This document shows positions 8,448 to 16,547 of a DNA stretch of 54,065 bases, piece after piece. The stretch comes from Streptomyces montanisoli (GTDB lineage: Bacteria; Actinomycetota; Actinomycetes; Streptomycetales; Streptomycetaceae), in NCBI RefSeq assembly GCF_017813245.1, contig NZ_JAGIQL010000032.1, positions 1 to 54,065 of the forward strand. The letters are read 5' to 3'. Each line of letters starts with the position of its first letter. The stretch's first letter is position 1. A model generated the notes under the pieces. It saw only the letters and a program-made list of their open reading frames with translations, made no database searches and was not told the origin of the DNA. The position numbers were made by a program, and so were the translations under genes.

Positions 8448-9063
8448 ACTTGACCTTTCCTTGGGTTGTTGATGGGACAGGGCATTCCTACGCGTGGCTT
8501 GATCGTCAAACAATCGGACCAGAAGGGGGCATGACGGCCCTACCGGCCAACTCGGTCGTGAGGCGCGTCACGGTTGCTCGTTGTCATGTAACGATCACGT
8601 TGCGATGCTGGGGTGAATGACAAGGCGTCAAGAAGGAAAGCACCCCCGGGAAATGACGCGAAGTGGAGTGGTGCAACACAGGGCGGCCCTGAGAAACCCT
8701 GAGGATCGGCGCGGCGGCTGCCCGGACGTGTAGCCCGTGCCTGCCCGAGCCGAGGCAATGATCCACCCGTGGTGCCCGCTGTCGCGAGCTGATCCGGAAG
8801 CACATCGGTTACATGAAAGGGAAGCCTGTGGCGACATACGCGGAGGTGGCACGCACCGAGCGGCGGCGGGCTGAGTGTGGGGCACGCGCTGCTGCAGAAC
8901 GTGCGGAGCCTGGCCGCGCCACGGCATGGCTTACGAGGCACAAAGGCAGGGCAGATCTCAGGCGGCGGCTCCGTGGTGAGCGACCGGCGGGACGCGGCCG
9001 GAATCCGCTGCCACGCGCGCTCGAACTGCCCCGGGTCACGCCGTGGCCGCCTAAAATCCCGTC
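8448..9063. other. 616-bp divergent intergenic region without a recognised gene
   Basis: It lies between the divergent starts of the secreted nuclease gene (leftward) and the helicase gene (rightward). Several frames are open, but none has a recognisable product, a convincing ribosome-binding site or typical codon bias. It must carry the promoters of both flanking genes. GTGACGCGCCTCAC near 8562-8575 (read on the minus strand) is a partial inverted repeat. No RNA gene was recognised. Confidence 0.5.
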
Positions 9064-11260
9064 ATGCCGCATCTCGCCTTCGATATCGCCTTCTGCCAGC
9101 AGTTGGAGAAGCTCGAGAAACACGTCAGGAGCGGTGTGTTCGACGCCTGGGAGAAGTTCGAGCGGCTCACCCTCGACCGGCTCTTCAAGGACCCGGGCTT
9201 GAAGATGGAGTCCCTCAGGGGCGCGAAGGACCGGCAGATCCGGACGATCCGGATCACCCAGGGAATCCGCGGTGTCGTCCTCGCGCCCGAGACGGGAGAC
9301 ACCTTCGTACTACTCCGGGTCGGCCCGCACGACGAGGCCACCGAATGGGCGGTGAAGCAGAAGGCGACCATCAACGCCGTCACCGGCACGGTGGAGCTCC
9401 GCGAGATCGCCACCCTGGAGGAGCTGACCCCCACCTACCAGCGCATCGCGCCCGCCGAGGAGCAGCGGCTCTTCGCGAAGATCTCCGACGGGGACATGGC
9501 CGCGCTCGGCATCGACGACACCACCCTGGCGCAGGCGCGCGCGCTGACCAGCCTGGAGCAACTCGACATCTTCGGCCGGTTCTTCCCGCCTGACCAGTAC
9601 AAGGTGCTGGAGCACCTGGCTCTCGGCGCGAGCGTCGAGCAGGCGTGGCAGGAGGTCGTCGTGCCCGCGCTCGCCGACGCGTCGTCGCAGGAGCCTGTCG
9701 ACACCACCGACTACGCGACTGCCATCGCCCGCTCCGGCACCCGGATCGCCGTCGTCGCCGATGCCGACGAACTGCGGGACATCCTCGACAAGCCGTTCGC
9801 CGCCTGGCGGATCTTCCTGCACCCCGCCCAGCACAAGGTCGCCTACCGTCCGTCGTACTCCGGCCCGGCTCAGGTGACCGGGGGACCCGGGACCGGAAAG
9901 TCGGTCGTCGCTCTCCATCGGGTGCAGCACCTGCTGCGGCACCTGCGTGACGGCGACCGCATCCTCCTCACCACGTTCACCAATGCCCTCGTGGACTCCC
10001 TCACCGAAGGACTCTGCCTGCTCGTCGACAATCCGGACCTGCGCGACCGGGTCGACGTCATGACCGTGGACGCCTTCGCGGGTCGCGTGGTGAGCACCGC
10101 GCGCCGACCGCTCACCGGATACGAGGAGACCGCCCGGTGGGAGCAGGCCGCGGAAGCCACCGGCTTCGCCGGCACCCCCGCAGTTCCTGGCACAGGAGTA
10201 CAAGCACGTCGTCCTCGCCCAGGACATCCGCGGCCAGGAGGGGTACGAGCGCTGCGAGCGCCGGGGCCGCGGCAGCGCGCTGCCGGCGTCCGCACGGCCG
10301 CCGGTGTGGCGGACCATGGAGGAGTTCACCCGGCGGCTGGACGGGGACGGGCTGCGCACCTACCTCGGCACCTGCGCCGAGGCCGCCGACCTGCTGACCG
10401 AACAGGGGCCGCGCTACCGGCACGTCGTCGTCGACGAGGCCCAGGACCTCCACCCGGCCCAGTGGCGGATGCTCCGCGCGGCCGCACCGCGTCGCCCCGA
10501 CGACCTGTTCATCGCGGGCGATCCGCATCAGCGGATCTACGACAACCGCGTGTCCCTGAAGTCCCTCGGTATCAACGTCGCCGGCCGTTCGGCCAAGCTG
10601 CGCAAGAACTACCGCTCCACGCAGGAGATCCTCAGGTGGGCGACGGGTCTCCTGCTCGGCCGCCCCTACGCCGAACTGGCCGACAGCGGACGGCACGACA
10701 CCCTGATCGGATACAGCTCCGCTCTGCACGGCTCCGGGCCGCGTGTGCATGAGGCGGGAACGGAGGAGGCTGAACTCGACGCCTTGATCGAGCAGGTGCA
10801 CGAGTGGCTGGACGGCGGTGCTGCTCACGGGGAGATCGGGATCTGCGCACGGTTCAACAAGGCCTGCGAGAAGGCCAAGGACAGGCTTGTCGCGGCCGGC
10901 ATTCCCGCCAGCCGGGTTCGCGCGGGGGCCGCGCGAACCAACGACGCGGTCAACGTGGGCACCATGCACACCTTCAAGGGACTTGAGTATCGCTACACCG
11001 CCGTCATCGGCGTCAACGACCGTGCGCTGCCGAACCCATCGGCCATCACGCCGGAGGGAGTCGACCGGCTCCAGCACGAGGCAGACCTGGCCGCGGAACG
11101 CTGCCTGCTCTTCGTCGCCTGCACCCGGGCCCGGGACGGCCTGTACGTCTCGTGGACCGGAAGCCCGAGCCCGTTCCTGGTTGAGGCCGGCTGCGGAGGA
11201 GGGGAGCCGGCGCACTCTGCTCGTCGCGCCCTTGAGGCGAGTCCGAAGGTGGCCAACTGA
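9064..11260 (+). pseudogene. UvrD/SF1-type helicase with N-terminal ParE/RelE-like domain, one frameshift
   Basis: Two overlapping frames together encode a ~731-residue protein. Residues 1-~115 (FDIAFCQQLEKLEKHV, IRTIRITQGIRGVVLA, DTFVLLRVGPHDEATEWA) have the RelE/ParE toxin-like fold seen at the start of some actinobacterial helicases. SF1 motifs follow: Walker A GGPGTGKS (~9880-9903), VVVDEAQD, GDPHQRIYDNR, LRKNYRST, TMHTFKGLEY and FVACTRARDGLYV. The frame breaks in a C5 run at 10175-10179; removing one C restores GTPQFLAQEYKHVV and joins the halves. Either a real inactivating insertion or a sequencing error explains it. Both halves retain good coding character, so any break is recent. Possible role: repair or phage defence. 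Confidence 0.85.
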
Positions 11261-11267
11261 GGGAGTT

Positions 11268-11281
11268 TGACGACGCTTTCA
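11268..11281. promoter_or_regulatory. Second LacI/GalR-type operator-like sequence
   Basis: TGACGACGCTTTCA differs from the copy at 3948 at one position. The shared context extends to TTGAC(A/G)ACGCTTTCACTC (11267-11284). It sits just after the helicase stop codon and about 200 bp before the EcsC-family gene, which it could in principle control. Confidence 0.35.
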
Positions 11282-11376
11282 CTCGCATGAGAGGGTGTAA
11301 CCGCTTCGGCTCGTAAGGGCGGTACGGCGCAGGACGTCGTGGCGTAGAGGGGTGGGACGGGCGGTAGCGAGGGGGT

Positions 11377-11417
11377 GCGGCTTCAGCCGCTCGCAGTCTT
11401 GCCGGAAACTTACCGGC
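11377..11417. terminator. Two small hairpins before the EcsC gene
   Basis: GCGGCT-TC-AGCCGC (11377-11390) and GCCGG-AAACTTA-CCGGC (11401-11417) are adjacent inverted repeats in the 11261-11487 gap. They could end transcription from the helicase gene. Neither has a T-tract, so this is tentative. Confidence 0.3.
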
Positions 11418-11487
11418 GACCCAGCCCCTTCTCCTGCCCACAGCATCGCGAGCCTCTCAGTGGGCGCTCGCGCGGAAGGGGCGTGTG

Positions 11488-12225
11488 ATGGTCGGCAAGA
11501 AAACTTCTGGTGATGACGAGGGCGCGGTCGAGAAGGCCGGGCAGTGGGTCGCAGGTCTCGCGGAGAAGGTCATGGTGAACGGAGTGGGGCCGGTCACGGG
11601 GTCGGTGGCCTGGGCCGAGGCTCGTCTTGCGCGCCGTCAGGGTGCCGCCTACAGGGGGCCTGACGACGAGGAGCGCCGTTCTCCTGAGGACATGAAGGAC
11701 GACATCGACGCGGTGATAGCCCGGCTCATCAAGGAGTCCGTGGCCGCGGCCGGGACCCAGGGGTTCGTCACGGGGCTCGGAGGGCTGATCACCGCGGGCG
11801 TGACGATCCCCGCGAACGTGGCCGCGTCCTTCACCGTCAACATGCGGATGGCAGGCGCCATCGCACACCTTCGGGGGTGGGACATCGGTGATCCGTACGC
11901 GCGGACAGTCGCGATGATGCTCGCGATCGGAATGAGTACGCAGAGCGTTCTGGCAGCGTTCGGAGTGAAGGTTGGTCAGAAGGTCGGCGAGCAGATGATC
12001 AAGAAGATCCCGATGGCGATGATCCGGGCCATCAACAGGAAGGCTGGGTCGTTCCTCATAGCGAAGTACGGAACCGAGCGAGCCGCGATCACACTCGCCA
12101 AGGGCATACCGGTCCTGGGAGGCATTGTCGGAGGAGCCGTGGACGCAACCGCGACTGGCGTCATCGGACGGGCCACGGACAAGGCATTGCTCGGCGACGC
12201 ATTCCGGGCCGAGGAGCCACAATGA
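11488..12225 (+). CDS. EcsC-family protein
   Basis: A 245-residue protein. The central part (KESVAAAGTQGFVTGLGG, ITAGVTIPANVAASFTVNMR, AHLRGWDIGDPYARTVAMM) follows the EcsC family pattern, including hydrophobic Gly/Ala-rich helices that may associate with the membrane. The C-terminal part has a further Gly-rich hydrophobic helix (GIPVLGGIVGGAVDATATG). The ATG at 11488 follows GGAAGGGG; a GTG directly upstream (11485) is possible. EcsC proteins have no settled biochemical function; in Bacillus the name comes from an ABC-transporter operon. It stands alone here, last gene of the accessory stretch before the tRNA. Confidence 0.8.
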   Translation: MVGKKTSGDDEGAVEKAGQWVAGLAEKVMVNGVGPVTGSVAWAEARLARRQGAAYRGPDDEERRSPEDMKDDIDAVIARLIKESVAAAGTQGFVTGLGGLITAGVTIPANVAASFTVNMRMAGAIAHLRGWDIGDPYARTVAMMLAIGMSTQSVLAAFGVKVGQKVGEQMIKKIPMAMIRAINRKAGSFLIAKYGTERAAITLAKGIPVLGGIVGGAVDATATGVIGRATDKALLGDAFRAEEPQ

Positions 12226-12340
12226 CGACCAACACTGAGCGTTACTGAACCAAAGCATTACGCACTCAGGCGGCAGAGCTCACAGTGAACGCACCGCTGT
12301 GCGACGCCCTCAGGTATCGGCATCCGCCACGAATACACAA

Positions 12341-12372
12341 CGAGGACCCCGACCTGCTGGTCGGGGTCCTCG
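12341..12372 (-). terminator. Terminator downstream of tRNA-Leu
   Basis: A perfect 14-bp stem (12341-12354 with 12359-12372) and TGCT loop. It lies 23 bp past the 3' end of the leftward tRNA-Leu and could also end transcription from the EcsC gene. Confidence 0.75.
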
Positions 12373-12395
12373 ATTCCGTGCCACGTTGTTGTGAG

Positions 12396-12480
12396 TGTCC
12401 GAGGGGGGACTTGAACCCCCACGCCCGATAAAGGGCACTAGCACCTCAAGCTAGCGCGTCTGCCATTCCGCCACCCGGAC
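12396..12480 (-). tRNA. tRNA-Leu (anticodon GAG)
   Basis: An 85-nt class II tRNA on the minus strand. The acceptor stem is GTCCGGG paired with CTCGGAC (one G-U). The anticodon stem CTAGC/GCTAG encloses the loop TTGAGGT with anticodon GAG. A variable arm (GTGCCCTTTATCGGGC) and the T-arm GGGGGTTCAAGTCCCCC follow. CCA is not encoded. The 3' end faces the accessory region on the left, the usual geometry for tRNA-targeted islands. The 12481-12634 stretch next to it shows no gene. Confidence 0.95.
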
Positions 12481-12634
12481 GAGTGGTCTTCCGTGGCGTG
12501 TCCGCCGCGGTGACGTGGTCAACGATACCAGGGGTTCGGGGTCGCATTCACCTGCGTTTGACGTGGTCAGCGGGTGGCCCCCGCCGGGCCTTCCGCCGGG
12601 CGGCGGGGGCGTCCGGCGGGGGCCCAGCCCGGGG

Positions 12635-14227
12635 TCAGGGCATCAGGTGGTAGTCGGGGAAGTTGCCCGGCGCGCGCTCCCCCCGTGGGCCGTCGGTGAC
12701 CGCGCGGACGAGCAGGTCGCCGCCGACGAAGGCGCCGCGCCACGCGTGGCCGAAGCCGCCGAACAGCTCGTCCCTGTCGCCGCGCGAGCGTGGCCTGCCG
12801 TGGCCGACCTTGAACGCCCTCACCTGCGGGGCGAGGCGGGCGTAGGTGGCGGGGTCGTCGGTGGACAGGGTCGCGACGAGTGCGCCGTTCGACGCGTTCA
12901 TCGCCGCGAGCAGCTCCGCCTCCGTGTCCACGAGCACGATCGTGTCCACGGGCCCGAAGGGCTCCGCGTGGTGCAGGGGCGAGGACGGTGGCGGGTTCAG
13001 GAGGGTGACCGGCGCCAGGTAGGCGTCGCGGGAGACCCCGGATGGGAACGCGGCGTCCGGCAGGGCGCCCTCGTGCAGGGGGACTGCCCCGCGGTCCACC
13101 GCCTCCGCGACCTGGTCGCGCAGTTCCCCGGCCTTCGCCGCGTTGATCAGCGGGCCGAAGTCCAGGTCCGGCAGCGGGTCCGATGGGTGCTGGACCGCGA
13201 GCGGGTGGCCGACGCGCACCGACCTGACGGCGGGCAGGTAGGCGTCGAGGAAGTCGGCGAACAGCGAGCGCTGCACCACGAACCTCGGGTACGCCGTGCA
13301 GCGCTGCTTGCCGTAGTCGAACAGCTTGGGGATCACCGCGGCGAGCGAGGGCCAGTCGGAGAAGTTCCAGATTCCCCAGGTGTTGAGTCCCTCCTGTTCC
13401 AGGACGTGCCGCTTGCCGAGGTCGGCGACGGCCGTCGCGATGCCCGCGCCCGTGTCGCGGCCGCCGACGAACGACACGCAGCCGATCTCGGGGGACGCGA
13501 CCAGCGCGGCGGACAGTTCGCGGCCGCTGCCGCTGACGAGGGTGACCGGCAGCCCCTCGCGCTCGGCGAGCGCGCAGGCCAGGGTCAGGCAGGCCACTCC
13601 CCCGTCGGTCGGTGTCTTGGCGATGACGGCGTTGCCCGCGAGCGCCTGGACGAGCATGGCGTGGACGAGGACGGACATCGGGTAGTTCCAGCTGGCGATG
13701 TTCGAGACCGGGCCGGGAAGCGGGGTCCGGGCTGCCAGCATGCGGTCGATCTCGGCCTCGTACCAGCGCACGCCGTCGATCGCACGGTCGACGTCGGCCT
13801 GGGCGAGCCGCCAGGGTTTGCCGATCTCCCACACCAGCAGCAGCGCGAGGAGTTCGCGGTGTTCTGCGAGCGCGTCGCAGGTGGCGCGTACGCGGGCCTT
13901 GCGCTCGGGCAGCGGGGTGTCGCGCCAGGTCCTGTGCCGGTCCAGGGCCGCGTGCACGGCGTGTGCGGCCGTCGCGCCGTCCAGCAGGGGCGGGCCTGCG
14001 ATCGCTGAGCCGTCCACGGGGCTGACGGAGGGCCGCGGCCGGCCGTCGGCGTGCCAGCGGCCGGCCCAGAGGTTGCGTACGCGGTCGTCCTGGAACGCCT
14101 CGGGTGCCGCGGCGAGGCAGCGCCGCCAGGCGTCGTCCCAGCCGGTGCCCGGCTTCGTGGAGAGCGTCGGGGGCGGGGCGGTCGTGGTGGGTGGGGAGGT
14201 CACAGTGGGTGTGGTGGTGGGTGCCAT
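12635..14227 (-). CDS. Aldehyde dehydrogenase-superfamily protein, divergent
   Basis: A 530-residue ALDH-fold protein. The start ATG 14227 follows GGAG; the longer upstream frame runs into repeats. Recognisable elements are the oxyanion Asn181 in SWNYPM, Lys204 in VIAKTP, Glu277 and the nucleophile Cys310 in GKQRCTAYPRF. The normally strict ELGGKNP is replaced by EQEGLNTWG, so this is an outlying subfamily. It is the last gene of the leftward sucC-sucD-ALDH unit, which diverges from the oxalate genes at a shared operator. A role in glyoxylate or other C2-aldehyde oxidation, or CoA-linked acylation, is conceivable but unproven. The ~50-residue N-terminus is Thr/Pro-rich and probably disordered. 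Confidence 0.85.
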   Translation of the reverse strand: MAPTTTPTVTSPPTTTAPPPTLSTKPGTGWDDAWRRCLAAAPEAFQDDRVRNLWAGRWHADGRPRPSVSPVDGSAIAGPPLLDGATAAHAVHAALDRHRTWRDTPLPERKARVRATCDALAEHRELLALLLVWEIGKPWRLAQADVDRAIDGVRWYEAEIDRMLAARTPLPGPVSNIASWNYPMSVLVHAMLVQALAGNAVIAKTPTDGGVACLTLACALAEREGLPVTLVSGSGRELSAALVASPEIGCVSFVGGRDTGAGIATAVADLGKRHVLEQEGLNTWGIWNFSDWPSLAAVIPKLFDYGKQRCTAYPRFVVQRSLFADFLDAYLPAVRSVRVGHPLAVQHPSDPLPDLDFGPLINAAKAGELRDQVAEAVDRGAVPLHEGALPDAAFPSGVSRDAYLAPVTLLNPPPSSPLHHAEPFGPVDTIVLVDTEAELLAAMNASNGALVATLSTDDPATYARLAPQVRAFKVGHGRPRSRGDRDELFGGFGHAWRGAFVGGDLLVRAVTDGPRGERAPGNFPDYHLMP

Positions 14228-14304
14228 CGAGGGTCTCCGCTCGTGGTGGGGCGGGGGTGCATGGCCTGGTGGTGAGGGGGCGTGCGCAGCCGGGGCACGA
14301 CCAA

Positions 14305-14370
14305 GGCGCGCGGCCAGGGCGGGCGACCGCCGAAGCGCGCGACCAGGGCGGGCGACCGCCAAGGCGCGCG
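14305..14370. repeat. 29-bp tandem repeat between ALDH and sucD genes
   Basis: Two consecutive 29-bp units (14305-14333 and 14334-14362) with few differences, then the first 8 bases of a third. The unit contains CCAGGGCGGGCGACCGCC. It lies in the 151-bp gap between the two leftward genes and could fold into GC-rich RNA structures. Confidence 0.7.
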
Positions 14371-14378
14371 CCCCGCGT

Positions 14379-15254
14379 TCAGAGGCGGTCGCGCACCAGG
14401 CGTGCCGTCTGCGACGGTGTGGAGCCGACCCGCACGCCGGCCTGCTCCAGCGCCTTCTGCTTTGCGTGCGCGGTGCCCGACGAGCCGGAGACGATGGCCC
14501 CCGCGTGGCCCATCGTCTTGCCCTCCGGCGCGGTGAAGCCGGCGATGTAGCCGACCACGGGCTTGGTGACGTGCTCGGCGATGTACGCGGCGGCGCGCTC
14601 CTCCGCGTCGCCGCCGATCTCGCCTATGAGCACGATGAGTTCGGTGTCCGGGTCGTCCTCGAACGCGGCCAGGCAGTCGATGTGCGTGGTGCCCACGACG
14701 GGGTCGCCACCGATGCCGACCGCGGTGGAGAAGCCGATCTCCCGCAGTTCGTACATCAGCTGGTAGGTGAGGGTGCCGGACTTCGACACGAGCCCGATGC
14801 GTCCGGCGTCGGGGGCGATGTCCTCGGGGATGATGCCGGCGTTGGACTGTCCGGGGCTGATCAGGCCCGGGCAGTTGGGGCCGATGATCCGCGTGCCGCG
14901 CTGCCCGGCGTAGCGGCGGAAGCGGACGGTGTCGTGGACGGGGACGCCCTCGGTGATCACGACGACGAGCGGGATGGACGCGTCGGCGGCCTCGGTGACG
15001 GCTGCCCTGGTGAACGGCGGTGGTACGAAGACGACGCTGACGTCGGCGCCGGTCGCCGCCATGCCCTCGGCCACCGAGCCGAAGACGGGCACGCCCGTCC
15101 CGTCGAAGTCCACGGTCCTGCCCGCCTTGCGCGGATTGACGCCGCCGACCACGTCGGTGCCCGCGGCCAGCATGCGCCGGGTGTGCTTCATGCCCTGGCC
15201 GCCGGTCATGCCCTGGACGAGGACCTTGCTCTGCTTGGTCAGGAAGATCGCCAC
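14379..15254 (-). CDS. sucD: Succinate-CoA ligase-type alpha subunit
   Basis: A 291-residue protein, standard length for the alpha subunit of ADP/GDP-forming succinyl-CoA synthetase. It has the CoA-binding Rossmann segment ([18 protein letters not shown]), [13 protein letters not shown], and the phosphohistidine motif [10 protein letters not shown] with His250. Its start is 12 bp from the end of the beta-subunit gene, so the two are co-transcribed. Because they sit in an oxalate locus rather than with TCA-cycle genes, this may be a second, specialised acid-CoA ligase (compare malate-CoA ligase MtkAB, which has the same architecture). The true acid substrate cannot be read from sequence. Confidence 0.9.
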   Translation of the reverse strand: MAIFLTKQSKVLVQGMTGGQGMKHTRRMLAAGTDVVGGVNPRKAGRTVDFDGTGVPVFGSVAEGMAATGADVSVVFVPPPFTRAAVTEAADASIPLVVVITEGVPVHDTVRFRRYAGQRGTRIIGPNCPGLISPGQSNAGIIPEDIAPDAGRIGLVSKSGTLTYQLMYELREIGFSTAVGIGGDPVVGTTHIDCLAAFEDDPDTELIVLIGEIGGDAEERAAAYIAEHVTKPVVGYIAGFTAPEGKTMGHAGAIVSGSSGTAHAKQKALEQAGVRVGSTPSQTARLVRDRL

Positions 15255-15266
15255 GGTGTGTGCTCC

Positions 15267-16400
15267 TCAGTCGGCGTGGGCGAGTTCGGCGGCCCGGCGG
15301 GCGGCGCCGTCCATGGTCGTGGCCTGCTGGACCAGCGGGTGGGCACGGGCGTCGAGGATCTCCCGGCCGCGCGCCGCGTTGTTGCCGTCGAGCCGTACGA
15401 CGAGCGGCTTGGTCAGCGCGACCGACTCCAGGGCGCGCACGATGCCCTCGGCGACGGCGTCGCAGGCGGTGATGCCGCCGAAGACGTTGACGAAGACGGA
15501 CTTGACGGACGGGTCGGAGAGGACGACCGACAGGCCGTCGGCCATGACCTGCGCCGAGGCCCCACCGCCGATGTCGAGGAAGTCGGCCGGCCGCGCACCG
15601 CATCCGGCGACGACGTCGAGTGTGGACATCACGAGGCCCGCGCCGTTGCCAATGACGCCGACCTCGCCGTCCAGCTTGACGTAGTTGAGGCCGCGCTCGG
15701 CGGCCGCCGCCTCCAGCGGCTCGGCCGCCGGGTCCACGCCGGACTCGCCCCAACGCTCCTGGCGGAAGCGGGCGTTGTCGTCGAGGGTGACCTTCCCGTC
15801 GAGGGCGACGAGGTGCCCGTCGGCGGCCTGCACCAGCGGGTTGACCTCGACGAGCAGGGCGTCCTCCCGCACGAACACCTGCCACAGGGCGCGCAGTACG
15901 GGTGCGGCGGCGGCCGGCAGTCCGGCGGCGACGGCGATCTCCATGGCCTTGGCCTCGGTGACGCCCTCCTCGGGGTCGACGGGGATGCGTGCCACCGCCT
16001 CGGGGCGGTGTGCGGCGACCTCCTCGATCTCCATCCCGCCCTCGGCCGAGGCGATGGCGAGGAAGGTGCCGGCCGCGCGGTCGAGCACGTAGGAGACGTA
16101 GAACTCGCGGTCTATGTCCACCGTTTCGGCGACCATGACCTTGGCGACGGCGTGCCCCTTGATGTCCATGCCGAGTATCCGGCGCGCGGTCAGTTCGGCC
16201 TCGGCCGCGTCCGCCGCGAGTTTCACACCGCCGGCCTTGCCCCTGCCGCCGGTCTTCACCTGTGCCTTGACGACGACGCGGCCGCCGAGGCGGTCGGCCG
16301 CCTCGCGGGCCTCGCCCGGTGTGTGTGCCACTTCCGCGGCGGAGACGGGTACGCCGTGTCCGGCGAAGAGGTCCCTTGCCTGGTGTTCGTACAGATCCAT
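15267..16400 (-). CDS. sucC: ADP-forming succinate-CoA ligase-type beta subunit
   Basis: A 377-residue ATP-grasp protein beginning [12 protein letters not shown], the typical SucC start. Other conserved parts are [19 protein letters not shown] (ATP-grasp), LLVEVNPLV (metal ligands), [11 protein letters not shown] and the C-terminal [21 protein letters not shown] 16400 is preceded by AAAGGAG. It is first in the leftward unit sucC-sucD-ALDH. Its promoter (TTGCAT-17-TATGAA on the minus strand, 16469-16497) overlaps the GntR-type operators shared with oxc, so the unit is probably controlled together with oxalate genes. The likely job is to make or use an acyl-CoA with ADP/ATP exchange. Confidence 0.9.
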   Translation of the reverse strand: MDLYEHQARDLFAGHGVPVSAAEVAHTPGEAREAADRLGGRVVVKAQVKTGGRGKAGGVKLAADAAEAELTARRILGMDIKGHAVAKVMVAETVDIDREFYVSYVLDRAAGTFLAIASAEGGMEIEEVAAHRPEAVARIPVDPEEGVTEAKAMEIAVAAGLPAAAAPVLRALWQVFVREDALLVEVNPLVQAADGHLVALDGKVTLDDNARFRQERWGESGVDPAAEPLEAAAAERGLNYVKLDGEVGVIGNGAGLVMSTLDVVAGCGARPADFLDIGGGASAQVMADGLSVVLSDPSVKSVFVNVFGGITACDAVAEGIVRALESVALTKPLVVRLDGNNAARGREILDARAHPLVQQATTMDGAARRAAELAHAD

Positions 16401-16468
16401 GCCGCTCCTTTTTGAATCAAGTGCCGCACGCCCCCTGGACACCACCCCGCGGTTGCGGGATAACAAGG

Positions 16469-16497
16469 TTCATACAGTATTCGTAGACTGTATGCAA
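16469..16497. promoter_or_regulatory. Divergent sucC/oxc promoter with two operator-like sites
   Basis: 16483-16495 reads GTAGACTGTATGC. 16471-16483 read on the minus strand is CGAATACTGTATG, nearly the same as the site before the fdh operon. These are copies of the motif GTAKACWGTMTAC found four times in this locus. For sucC, a minus-strand -35 TTGCAT (16497-16492) and -10 TATGAA (16474-16469) stand 17 bp apart and enclose both copies. A rightward -10 candidate TATGCA lies at 16491-16496. Repressor binding would block both directions. The 147-bp gap (16401-16547) holds no gene. Confidence 0.7.
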
Positions 16498-16547
16498 TGT
16501 ACCGGGAGCGCACAGCCGCGTTCGCTCACGAAGGGACACAACACCCC

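Noticed and set aside
8448..9063. Riboswitch or small RNA in the divergent gap
   Set aside because: I could not find any conserved riboswitch core, and the hairpins present are short and ordinary for GC-rich DNA.
8813..9202. Possible small gene before the helicase
   Set aside because: Arg/Ala-rich translation, no domain, and it overlaps the helicase start in another frame; codon bias is not convincing.
10175..10179. Programmed frameshifting in the helicase gene
   Set aside because: A plain C5 run without a slippery heptamer or downstream structure is better explained by a mutation or sequencing error.
4152..11260. A Gabija-type defence pair (OLD ATPase plus UvrD helicase)
   Set aside because: The two genes are 4.6 kb apart, with unrelated genes between, the ATPase is a fragment, and the helicase has a ParE-like N-terminus absent from GajB.
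14305..14370. CRISPR array
   Set aside because: The units are contiguous without spacers and number fewer than three.
13698..16415. 905-codon plus-strand open frame over ALDH, sucD and sucC
   Set aside because: It crosses three well-conserved minus-strand genes and their gaps, so it is an antisense shadow.
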